Shown piece by piece: positions 16,761 to 23,894 of a DNA stretch of 44,492 bases. The stretch covers positions 1 to 44,492 of the forward strand of contig SCSE01000026.1 of assembly GCA_004298015.1 (NCBI GenBank), given 5' to 3'. The notes beneath the pieces were generated by a model. That model did no database searches and was not told the DNA's origin. It saw nothing but the letters and a program-made list of their open reading frames with translations. The position numbers and the translations under genes are program-made. Every line of letters starts with the position of its first letter. Within the stretch, counting starts at the first letter, position 1. The DNA is from Rhodanobacter sp. GTDB lineage: Bacteria; Pseudomonadota; Gammaproteobacteria; Xanthomonadales; Rhodanobacteraceae.

Positions 16761-17714
16761 TCATTCCTGAGCCAGCCGTGGATTCATGCCGAGCAACTCA
16801 CGCGCCATGCGGGCATCGGCTGCCATCTGGGTTTTCAGCGCTTCCAGCCCGTCGAACTTCTGCTCGTCACGCAACTTGGCGACAAACTCCACCGCCATGC
16901 GCTGACCGTACAAGTCACCGTCGAAGTCGAACAGGTGAACTTCCAGCAGCGGCGCGCTGACTTCGTTGACCGTGGGACGCACACCGAGGCTGGCGACTCC
17001 CGGCCAGCTGCATTCGCCCTCGCCCAGGCCCACACGCACCGCAAAAACGCCATGCACCGGGCTGACACGCTGCTGCAAGTGGATATTTGCCGTCGGATAG
17101 CCCAAGGCACGACCCAGCTGCTTGCCATAGTCAACCTTGCCCTCGATGACGAAGGGCCGCCCGAGCAGCGGCTCGGCACCGGCGAACTCACCGGCAGCCA
17201 GCAACAGGCGCACCCGACTGGCCGAGACGCGGGCACCGTCCAACTGCACGGCTGGCATGGTGCAGGCCGCAAAGCCGAGCTGCGCGCCCATCTGCTCCAG
17301 CAACGCCATGTCGCCTGCGCGCTTGTGGCCGAAGCGAAAATCCGCGCCTACCCAGACCTCGCGCGCCGCCAGGCGCTCGACCAGCACCCGGCGCACGAAA
17401 TCCTCCGCCGACATCGCCGTCAGGGCCTTGTTGAAGCGCAGCAGCAAGGTGTGCTCCATCCCAGCTGCCGCAAAACCACGAAGCTTTTCACGCACGCTTG
17501 ACAGCCGCGGCAGCGGATCGCGGGAAAAAAAAGCGCGCGGCAGCGGCTCGAAACTCACCACCAGCGGCGAGCAGTCAAGCTGCTTGGCGCGTTCGCGCAC
17601 TTGCGTCAACAGCGCCTGATGACCCCGGTGCAGGCCATCGAAGGCGCCAATCGCCATCACACTGCCGCACGGGGCCAGGCAAGGACCCGCGACATCCCGG
17701 GAAAGTCTCATCAT
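16761..17714 (-). CDS. ribF: Bifunctional riboflavin kinase/FAD synthetase
   Basis: RibF makes FMN from riboflavin and then FAD. The N-terminal nucleotidyltransferase domain has AIGAFDGLHRGHQALL, with the HxGH motif. The C-terminal kinase domain has GYPTANI and the EVHLFDFDGDLYG segment. About 317 residues, the normal length. The frame stays open upstream to 17882, but that part lies within murJ and is Cys/Arg-rich. ATG codons at 17714 and 17711 (MMRLSRD) give the expected start. A TATACT sequence lies just upstream, so a promoter close to the start is possible. The gene follows murJ by about 80 bases and precedes ileS. Confidence 0.95.
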   Translation of the reverse strand: MMRLSRDVAGPCLAPCGSVMAIGAFDGLHRGHQALLTQVRERAKQLDCSPLVVSFEPLPRAFFSRDPLPRLSSVREKLRGFAAAGMEHTLLLRFNKALTAMSAEDFVRRVLVERLAAREVWVGADFRFGHKRAGDMALLEQMGAQLGFAACTMPAVQLDGARVSASRVRLLLAAGEFAGAEPLLGRPFVIEGKVDYGKQLGRALGYPTANIHLQQRVSPVHGVFAVRVGLGEGECSWPGVASLGVRPTVNEVSAPLLEVHLFDFDGDLYGQRMAVEFVAKLRDEQKFDGLEALKTQMAADARMARELLGMNPRLAQE

Positions 17715-17793
17715 GCGCTGAGTATAACGGTCGCGCGCGCACCGTTGAGGCTGACAGCATGTCGGGCATTGCCTGGCCGACCCGCGAATTCGC

Positions 17794-19401
17794 TCAGATC
17801 CCGCGCAATTCGCGCAAGCGGAATCCGCTGAGATACAGCGTGCCCAGATACGCCGACGCTCCAGCCGCCACCAGTACGGCAAGATGCCAGACCCGGGTAA
17901 TTACTCGTGCCTCGGTCCAGTCCGGCCACAGCCAGCGACCCAGCAGCAGCACCATCACCATCACCGCACACGATATCGACAGCCGCACCCAGTGGCGCGA
18001 CCAGCCCGGTTGCCGGTCATACACACCGGCACGCTTCAACCAGTGCCACAGCAAGGCGAGGTTGAGGTAGCTCGATACTGCGCTGGCCATGCCCAACGCC
18101 AGGTGCAACCCAGGCAGGTGGGCGATGCCGTCCAGCCAGCTCTGCTGCTTCAGCGCCGGCGATGCCCACAACTCGAACAGCAGCACCAGGAACACGGCGT
18201 TCAGCAACATGTTGGCGATCATCGCAATCACCCCGGCGCGCACCGGCGTGCGGGTGTCCTGGCGGGCATAGAACGCCGGCAGCAATACCTTGACCATGGC
18301 GTACGCAGGCAAGCCGCAGCACAACGCCAGGATCGACAAGGTGGTCATGCGGGTGTCAAAGGCGTTGAAGCGTCCGTTCTGGAACAGCGTGGACACCACC
18401 GGCTCGGCCAGCAGCAACAACGCGAGCATCGCCGGCACCGAAATCAGCAATGAGATCCGCATGCCCCAGTCCAGCGCCCGGGAGAATCCGTCGCGATCCG
18501 TGCCGACGTGATGTCGCGACAATGACGGCAGGATCACCGTACCCAGCGCCACCCCGAACACGCCCAGTGGCAACTCCAGAAAGCGCGTCGACAACGACAA
18601 CCAGCTTTGCGAACCGGTCACCAGCAGCGAGGCCACCACCGTATCCAGCAACAGGTTGACCTGGGCCACCGAGGAGCCGAACAGGGTCGGCACCATCAGC
18701 CGCATGATCCGGCGCACCAGCGGGTGGCGCCAGCCCCAGCGCGGCAGCGACAACAGGTCCAGGCGCCGTAACGCCGGCAGCAGGAACAACAACTGCAGTA
18801 CGCCAGCCACCAGTACGGCCCAGCCCAGCGCCATGATCGGCACGTGCAGGTGCGGCGCCAGCCAGAGCGCTCCGCTGATCATGCACAGGTTGAGGATGAC
18901 CGGCGCCAGCGCCGGCAGCGCAAAGCGGTGAAAACTGTTCAGCGCGCCGGCAGCCAGGGCGGTCAACGAGACAAACAGCAAAAACGGAAAGGTCAACCGC
19001 AGCAGGTCGACGGTGAGGCCGAACTTGTGCGGCTCGTCGATCGCCCCCGGCTCGAACATCGCCGCCACCTGTGGCGCAAAAATCAGTCCCAGCGCGGTGA
19101 TCAGCAACAACACGCTGCCCAACGTGCCCGAGACCCGCGCCATCAGCCGCTTCAGGTCCTCATGCGTACCGGTCTCCTTCACCTCGGTGAAAACCGGCAC
19201 GAAGGCAGTCGAAAACGAGCCCTCGGCAAACAGTCGCCGCATGAAGTTGGGGACCCGAAACGCCACCCAGAACGCGTCGGTGGCGGCATTGGCGCCGAAC
19301 ACATGGCTTATCGAGATGTCGCGAACCAGCCCGAGCACCCGCGAAACCATCGTCATGCTGCTGAACGAGAGCAGGCCGCGTAACATGCTGGGGGACTTCA
19401 T
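17794..19401 (-). CDS. murJ: Lipid II flippase MurJ (MviN)
   Basis: A 535-residue polytopic inner-membrane protein of the MOP exporter superfamily that flips lipid II for peptidoglycan synthesis. About fourteen hydrophobic segments are seen. The N-terminus MKSPSMLRGLLSFSSMTMVSRVLG and the FGANAATDAFWVAFRVPNF stretch are typical. The conserved RRLFAEGSFSTAFVPVF segment follows. Internal motifs PALAPVILN and RVLLPAFYARQDTRTP-like KVLLPAFYARQDT are present. It is the first gene of the minus-strand cluster, divergent from rpsT, as in many Gammaproteobacteria. A palindromic repeat lies in the divergent intergenic region. Confidence 0.96.
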   Translation of the reverse strand: MKSPSMLRGLLSFSSMTMVSRVLGLVRDISISHVFGANAATDAFWVAFRVPNFMRRLFAEGSFSTAFVPVFTEVKETGTHEDLKRLMARVSGTLGSVLLLITALGLIFAPQVAAMFEPGAIDEPHKFGLTVDLLRLTFPFLLFVSLTALAAGALNSFHRFALPALAPVILNLCMISGALWLAPHLHVPIMALGWAVLVAGVLQLLFLLPALRRLDLLSLPRWGWRHPLVRRIMRLMVPTLFGSSVAQVNLLLDTVVASLLVTGSQSWLSLSTRFLELPLGVFGVALGTVILPSLSRHHVGTDRDGFSRALDWGMRISLLISVPAMLALLLLAEPVVSTLFQNGRFNAFDTRMTTLSILALCCGLPAYAMVKVLLPAFYARQDTRTPVRAGVIAMIANMLLNAVFLVLLFELWASPALKQQSWLDGIAHLPGLHLALGMASAVSSYLNLALLWHWLKRAGVYDRQPGWSRHWVRLSISCAVMVMVLLLGRWLWPDWTEARVITRVWHLAVLVAAGASAYLGTLYLSGFRLRELRGI

Positions 19402-19485
19402 GCGCCTTGGGAAACCTTGCGATAGCCTGGAAACGTGTCACGCCCCTTGTCGATCCGCCTGATCGATCCTTTGGACGCATGGTGT

Positions 19486-19578
19486 CTAGCAGCCTGCCGG
19501 ACTTTGGTCGAGCGGTCGGCGAATCCGCTGGGCGGTCCCTGTTTCCGCCTCGACCAGCAGAGCCCGACAGGCTGCTAG
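19486..19578. repeat. Imperfect inverted repeat between murJ and rpsT
   Basis: CTAGCAGCCTG (19486) and CAGGCTGCTAG (ending 19578) pair perfectly. The pairing continues inward imperfectly through GGTCGAG/CTCGACC. The 93-base unit resembles a REP or small palindromic mobile element, different in sequence from the GGAGCGCACC family. It lies upstream of the rpsT promoter. Confidence 0.7.
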
Positions 19579-19692
19579 TTTGACAGCCGTCAGAGGCAAG
19601 ATGACAGAGTGGACATGGCAAAACGCGGGCGCGGACTCCCGATTGGCCGGCCAACGTGCCTCTGGCGGGTCGACTGCATGGTGTAACATGGA

Positions 19693-19721
19693 TTGACGCC
19701 ATACCGGATACACCGCATAAT
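19693..19721 (+). promoter_or_regulatory. Sigma-70 promoter of rpsT
   Basis: TTGACG (-35) and CATAAT (-10) are separated by exactly 17 bases, 39 bases before the start codon. The leader would be about 30 nt. This is a strong match to the consensus and fits a ribosomal protein gene. Confidence 0.75.
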
Positions 19722-19759
19722 CAGCGTCTTTTTCCAACCCTGCACACCGGAGTTCTACC

Positions 19760-20023
19760 TTGGCCAACATCAAGTCCGCGAAGAAGCGCGCGCGCCAGTC
19801 CGAACAGCGCCGCCTGCGCAACATCAGCGCCCGCTCCATGGTCCGCACCGCCTTGCGAAAGGTCGTCAAGGCCATCGAGGCCAAGGACAAGGCCGGTGCT
19901 GTCGCCGCGTTCACCGTCGCCCAGCCGGTGATGGATCGTTACGCTGCCCGCGGCCTGATCCACAAGAACAAGGCTGCTCGGCACAAGAGCCGCCTCAACG
20001 CAAAGATCCGCGAACTGGCGTAA
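19760..20023 (+). CDS. rpsT: 30S ribosomal protein S20
   Basis: An 87-residue basic protein that binds 16S rRNA early in 30S assembly. The N-terminus [20 protein letters not shown] and the ending [17 protein letters not shown] are diagnostic. Translation starts at TTG (19760), with GGAG about eight bases upstream. No ATG or GTG gives the full N-terminus. A UUG start is also known for E. coli rpsT, where it takes part in autoregulation by S20; the same may hold here. A sigma-70 promoter lies just upstream and an intrinsic terminator just downstream, so the gene is monocistronic. It is divergent from murJ. Confidence 0.97.
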   Translation: MANIKSAKKRARQSEQRRLRNISARSMVRTALRKVVKAIEAKDKAGAVAAFTVAQPVMDRYAARGLIHKNKAARHKSRLNAKIRELA

Positions 20024-20051
20024 GCCGGCTCGGCGAACGCGCGTTGCAAGG

Positions 20052-20078
20052 AAAAGGTCGGCGCAAGCCGGCCTTTTT
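20052..20078 (+). terminator. Intrinsic terminator of rpsT
   Basis: A hairpin of the form AAAAGGTCGGC-GCAA-GCCGGCCTTTTT with a GCAA loop and T run ends 55 bases after the rpsT stop codon. One G-T pair interrupts an otherwise complete stem. Confidence 0.85.
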
Positions 20079-20186
20079 CGTGCCCGTCTGCAGGCGTGGC
20101 CCGGCCACCGATCGCCCGACGACGAGCCGATAGCACAACTGCTTCCCCACCGAAGTCGCTCCAATCCGATGGGGTGGTGCCAGACC

Positions 20187-20486
20187 TTATCGCCGCGGGC
20201 GGAATGTCAGCGGCATCGGCTCGATCTTGGCCCCTGCCGGCGGCTTCGTTCCGCAAGCGCCGCAGGTGCTGCAGCCGTCGCTGCAGTCACCGGTAGCCTG
20301 TTTCGGTTGCAGGTGCCGGCCGATGGCACGCAGCCATGCTGCGCGTCCGGGCCGGTTGCAGCGGATCGCTGCCGCGGCCAGCCAGCGGTTGCTCAGCTGC
20401 GGCGCCAGCTTGCGCCATACCAGCAGCGCGCTGGCCAGCACAGCCGCGCCGATCACCAGATATTGCACCAGCAGGCCGGTACTCAT
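20187..20486 (-). CDS. Small Cys-rich membrane protein of the feo operon (DUF6587-like)
   Basis: A 99-residue protein starting at ATG 20486, which overlaps the feoB stop as ATGA. An N-terminal membrane helix (about residues 5-24, VQYLVIGAAVLASALLVW) is followed by a basic stretch and a Cys cluster, CSDGCSTCGAC, near residues 69-79. It resembles the short third-gene proteins found after feoB in xanthomonads, often annotated DUF6587. The Cys cluster could bind iron or a cluster. A role in FeoB assembly or redox sensing is inference, by analogy with FeoC, to which it is not clearly homologous. The frame runs further upstream inside feoB, but that part is not supported. Confidence 0.7.
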   Translation of the reverse strand: MSTGLLVQYLVIGAAVLASALLVWRKLAPQLSNRWLAAAAIRCNRPGRAAWLRAIGRHLQPKQATGDCSDGCSTCGACGTKPPAGAKIEPMPLTFRPRR

Positions 20487-22339
20487 GTCAGCATCCTGGT
20501 GACCTGATAGACGATGAACGACGCCGCGTAGGCCAGCACGAACATGTAGCCGAATGAGATCGCCACGTTGCGCCACGAGTTGGTCTCGCGACGGATGATC
20601 GCCAGCGTGGACATGCACTGCGGCGCATAGGCGAACCACACCAGCAGCGACAGTGCGCTGGCCAGCGAGAGTTGGCCGGCCAGCGCATGTCCAAGCCCAC
20701 CTACCGCGTCACCACCGACCAGGTAGACCGTGGCCAGCGCCGCCACCGCGGTCTCGCGCGCGGCAAAGGCGGGAATCAGCGCCAGGCTGACCTGCCAGTT
20801 GAAGCCGATCGGCGCAAAGATGTATTGCAGCCCGTGGCCGAGGTAGCCGGCAAAACTGTAATTGATCGCCGGACCGGTGGCGCCGGCCGGTGGCGCCGGG
20901 AAGGTGGAAATGAACCACATCAGCACCGTCAGCCCGAGAATCACCCCGGTCAGCCGTTTCATGAAAATGCCACCGCGCTCGTAAAGGCCGATCGCCACGT
21001 CGCGAATCTTTGGCATCCGGTAGGACGGCAACTCCATCAGCAGAGCATGCTCGTTCTTGTCGCGGCGAATGTGCTTCATCACCCAGCCCACCGCCATCGC
21101 ACCGAGAATGCCGGCCAGATACAGCGCAAACAGTACGATGCCCTGCAGGTTGAACACGCCAAACACGAGGTGCACGGGAATGAACGCACCGATCAGCAAG
21201 GCATACACCGGCAGGCGGGCCGAGCAGGTCATCAGTGGAGCGATCAGAATGGTGGCGAGGCGGTCCCGCGGATCCTGGATGCTGCGCGTGCCCATGATGC
21301 CCGGGATCGCGCAGGCAAAGCTCGACAGCAGCGGGATGAACGAGCGCCCGGTCAGGCCCACCGACAGCATCAGCCGATCCAGCAGGAACGCGGCACGCGG
21401 CAGATAGCCCGACTCCTCCAGCGTGAGGATGAACAAAAACAGCACCAGGATCACCGGGAGAAAGCCGATCACCGTGCCCAGACCTCCGAACAGGCCATTG
21501 ACGACCAGGCTTTGCAGCGGTCCGGCCGGCATCAGCACGGCCACATGCTCACCCATCCAGCCGAAGCCAGCACCGATCAGGTCGCTCATCGGCTTGCCGG
21601 CCGCATACACCACCTGGAATACCAGGAACATCACCACCGCCAGGATCGCCAGTCCGAACACCGGATGCAGCGCCCAGCGATCCAGCGCATCGTCGAGTGC
21701 TGCCGTAGTGCGCGGCATGGTCACCGTGGCCGCCAGCAAGTCGCGCACCTGCGCATGCAGATCGGAACGGCTGGCCGCGTCGTCCGGTTGTGCCGGTACC
21801 GCCACCGGAACCTCGCCGTCCACGCGCTCGATCAGCCCACGCGCGCCACCACGCTTCACCGCCACCGTCTCCACCACCGGAAGCCCCAGCCGGCGCTGCA
21901 GTTCGGGCACGTCGATGACGATGCCCCGTTGGCGTGCCGTGTCCATCATGTTCAGCGCCAGCACGACTGGCCGACCGAGGCGCTTGACCTCAAGCACGAA
22001 ACGCAGGTGCAGGCGCAGGTTGGTGGCGTCGGCCACGCAGACGATCAGATCCGGCACCGCCTCGCCGGGGAAACTGCCGGCACAGACGTCGCGGGTGATC
22101 TGCTCGTCCGGACTGTTCGCCTCAAGACTGTAGGTGCCCGGCAAATCGAGGATCTGCAGCATCCGGCCCGACGGCGCAGTAAACCGGCCTTCCTTGCGTT
22201 CCACCGTGACGCCAGCATAGTTCGCCACCTTCTGCCGACCACCGGTGAGCTGGTTGAACAGCGCGGTCTTGCCGCAGTTCGGGTTGCCCACCAGCGCAAT
22301 GCGTAAGGGGTGTCCAGACCTACTCAGCACAGGCGTCAC
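20483..22339 (-). CDS. feoB: Ferrous iron transporter FeoB
   Basis: FeoB imports Fe(II) across the inner membrane. The N-terminal G domain has Walker A GNPNCGKT, a T motif in YAGVTVERKEG, DLPGTYSL (DxxG) and NMMD. It is followed by a helical spacer and a polytopic domain with two Gate-like segments (around SFACAIPGIMGTRSI and the FAARETAVAA stretch). The start is uncertain. The conserved protein begins at LRIALVGNPN, and the in-frame starts are GTG at 22339 or 22330, both inside a palindromic element, with TTG far upstream at 22525. The ATG that overlaps the feoA stop (22610) is now in another frame and ends at 22320. I chose 22339, giving about 618 residues. The transporter domain itself looks complete. 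Confidence 0.9.
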   Translation of the reverse strand: MTPVLSRSGHPLRIALVGNPNCGKTALFNQLTGGRQKVANYAGVTVERKEGRFTAPSGRMLQILDLPGTYSLEANSPDEQITRDVCAGSFPGEAVPDLIVCVADATNLRLHLRFVLEVKRLGRPVVLALNMMDTARQRGIVIDVPELQRRLGLPVVETVAVKRGGARGLIERVDGEVPVAVPAQPDDAASRSDLHAQVRDLLAATVTMPRTTAALDDALDRWALHPVFGLAILAVVMFLVFQVVYAAGKPMSDLIGAGFGWMGEHVAVLMPAGPLQSLVVNGLFGGLGTVIGFLPVILVLFLFILTLEESGYLPRAAFLLDRLMLSVGLTGRSFIPLLSSFACAIPGIMGTRSIQDPRDRLATILIAPLMTCSARLPVYALLIGAFIPVHLVFGVFNLQGIVLFALYLAGILGAMAVGWVMKHIRRDKNEHALLMELPSYRMPKIRDVAIGLYERGGIFMKRLTGVILGLTVLMWFISTFPAPPAGATGPAINYSFAGYLGHGLQYIFAPIGFNWQVSLALIPAFAARETAVAALATVYLVGGDAVGGLGHALAGQLSLASALSLLVWFAYAPQCMSTLAIIRRETNSWRNVAISFGYMFVLAYAASFIVYQVTRMLT

Positions 22340-22589
22340 CGGTTCTGTCTGTTCGCAGATTCGTGGTGCGTGGACGAAGGCAGGCGTCCGCCTGACGGGG
22401 AGGCGCGCCGCGAAGATGCGGACAGACAGAGCCGGCCCCAACGACCATAAAAAAATGATGGGGTGGTATCCAGAAGGCTCGCAGGTGGGAGTGCGTGGCG
22501 CAGGCAAGGCTGGCCGTCTTGGCAAGCCGCGCGCTGCCGCCTGCGGGCCTTCTGGATATCATGCCGCCTGCACTGAGTAGATCAGGCCA
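22311..22589. repeat. Nested palindromic element between feoA and feoB
   Basis: Outer inverted repeats: 22311-22335 and 22566-22589 (core CTACTCAG / CTGAGTAG) match at about 16 of 20 positions. Inside are two further hairpins: arms 22339-22370 with 22404-22435, and 22467-22487 with 22537-22558 (shared core TATCCAGAAGG). The unit looks like a MITE or compound REP insertion of about 280 bases. Confidence 0.75.
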
Positions 22590-22606
22590 TCCCTTGGTCG
22601 AGGCGC

Positions 22607-22849
22607 TCATGCCGCCTCCTCGCGCACCGCAACCCGCGCCGCCTCGGCACGCCGCAGGGCAAATCGGGTAAAGCCGATCTGCACCAGCAACGGGTCGCCA
22701 CCCATCGGCCCTACCGCCACCACCCGCACCGGCTCTCCGTCGACAAAACCGAGATCGCGCAGGCGTTGTGCGATCGGGTCGGCCTGATGCGCGTCGTCCA
22801 CGCGGTCGACCACGGCAGGCGCACCTTTGGGCAAGTCGGACAGACGCAC
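22607..22849 (-). CDS. feoA: Ferrous iron transport protein A
   Basis: FeoA is a small SH3-like cytoplasmic partner of FeoB. From the GTG at 22849 the protein has 80 residues, starting VRLSDLPKGAPAVVDRV and continuing through QRLRDLGFVDGEPVRVVAVGPMGGDPLLVQIG, all typical. An ATG 23 codons upstream (22918) is in frame. However, the additional residues are atypical and a Fur-like box lies within that stretch, so the GTG start is preferred. The TGA overlaps an ATG at 22610 that would be the natural feoB start, but the frame is broken by the palindromic element. The gene is divergent from liuC. Confidence 0.88.
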   Translation of the reverse strand: MRLSDLPKGAPAVVDRVDDAHQADPIAQRLRDLGFVDGEPVRVVAVGPMGGDPLLVQIGFTRFALRRAEAARVAVREEAA

Positions 22850-22860
22850 GTAATGATGTC

Positions 22861-22881
22861 TCGAATAAGAATTGTTCGCAT
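22861..22881 (-). promoter_or_regulatory. Probable Fur box of the feo operon
   Basis: On the minus strand the sequence AATGCGAACAATTCTTATTC resembles xanthomonad Fur sites (AATGCGAATNATTCTCATT-like), with CGAA/TTCG arms. It lies 12 bases before the GTG start of feoA, where bound Fe-Fur would block transcription. Confidence 0.55.
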
Positions 22882-22966
22882 TGTAGACCCAATGCCCGCC
22901 TGTCGCATCCGGCGTCATGTCGCAGCAGCCCAGCGTTTATGATGGCGTCATTTGAGGGTGTGAGCG

Positions 22967-23761
22967 ATGAGCGACGCGATCCGGCAGGAGTGCTGTGGAA
23001 GTACGGCCTGGCTGACGTTGAACCGACCCGAAGTGCATAACGCATTCGATGACGCCCTGATCGCCGGGCTTACCGCGGCGCTGGAGCAGGTCGAGGCGGA
23101 TCCAGCCATCCGCACGGTGGTGCTGACCGGCCACGGCCGCAGCTTTTCCGCTGGCGCCGACCTTCACTGGATGCGCGGCATGGCGGCCGCCAGCGAAGCG
23201 GAAAATCGTGCCGACTCGCTGCGACTGGCCCGGCTGATGCGCACCTTGCAGTTCCTCGGCAAACCCACCATCGCCCGGGTCAATGGCGCAACCTACGGCG
23301 GCGGCGTCGGCCTGGTCGCCTGCTGCGACATCGCGATCGGCGCCGACGAGGCGAAATTCGCGCTCTCCGAGGTCAAGCTCGGACTGGTACCGGCGGTGAT
23401 CTCACCCTACGTGGTGGCTGCTATCGGCCTGCGCCAGGCGCGGCGACTGTTTGTTACCGGCGAAGTATTCGACGCCGCCAGCGCGGTGCGTATGGGCTTG
23501 CTGCACGCCAGCGTCCCGGCCAGCGAACTCGATCAGGCGATCGAGCAGCAACTGCAGCTGCTGGCCAGGGCAGGTCCGCTGGCCCAACGCGAAGCCAAGC
23601 AACTGGCGCTGCGTAGCGGCGGCGCCGAGCCGGCCCAGGCCGAGCGCATCGATATCGACAACGCCGCGTTGATTGCCCGCTTGCGGGTGTCCGAGGAAGG
23701 GCAACACGGTCTCGGCGCTTTTCTCGACAAACGCGCACCGGCATGGGTAGCACACTCGTAG
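22967..23761 (+). CDS. liuC: Enoyl-CoA hydratase, probable methylglutaconyl-CoA hydratase
   Basis: A 264-residue crotonase-fold enzyme. The oxyanion-hole segments are GRSFSAGADLHWM and VNGATYGGGVGLVACCD. The catalytic Glu position reads ALSEVKLGLVPAVISPYV. It hydrates 3-methylglutaconyl-CoA to HMG-CoA in leucine and isovalerate catabolism. The specific assignment comes from context: the carboxylase alpha subunit and HMG-CoA lyase follow on the same strand. The ATG at 22967 follows GTGAG and gives the normal length. A REP palindrome begins at its last codons and fills the gap to liuD. Other enoyl-CoA hydratases would look similar, so substrate specificity is inferred. Confidence 0.85.
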   Translation: MSDAIRQECCGSTAWLTLNRPEVHNAFDDALIAGLTAALEQVEADPAIRTVVLTGHGRSFSAGADLHWMRGMAAASEAENRADSLRLARLMRTLQFLGKPTIARVNGATYGGGVGLVACCDIAIGADEAKFALSEVKLGLVPAVISPYVVAAIGLRQARRLFVTGEVFDAASAVRMGLLHASVPASELDQAIEQQLQLLARAGPLAQREAKQLALRSGGAEPAQAERIDIDNAALIARLRVSEEGQHGLGAFLDKRAPAWVAHS

Positions 23762-23829
23762 GAGCCCACCCTGTGCGCGATGCTTTTCGTGATGTACCGA
23801 AGAGCTTCGCGCACAGGGTGCGCTCCTAC
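23758..23829. repeat. REP-like palindrome (copy 2)
   Basis: Same palindrome family as at 13718-13789, with one change in the left arm (GGAGCCCACC). It starts within the stop codon of liuC and separates liuC from liuD. Confidence 0.9.
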
Positions 23830-23894
23830 ACCGTTCGCAGCGATCTGCTAATTTTGCAGGCTGCGTGCCAACCCGACTGTTTCAAGGATTCTGC

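Noticed and set aside
22320..22610. Frame of 96 codons starting at the ATG that overlaps the feoA stop
   Set aside because: Apart from the first few residues, probably the old feoB start, it reads through a palindromic element. Not reported as a gene.
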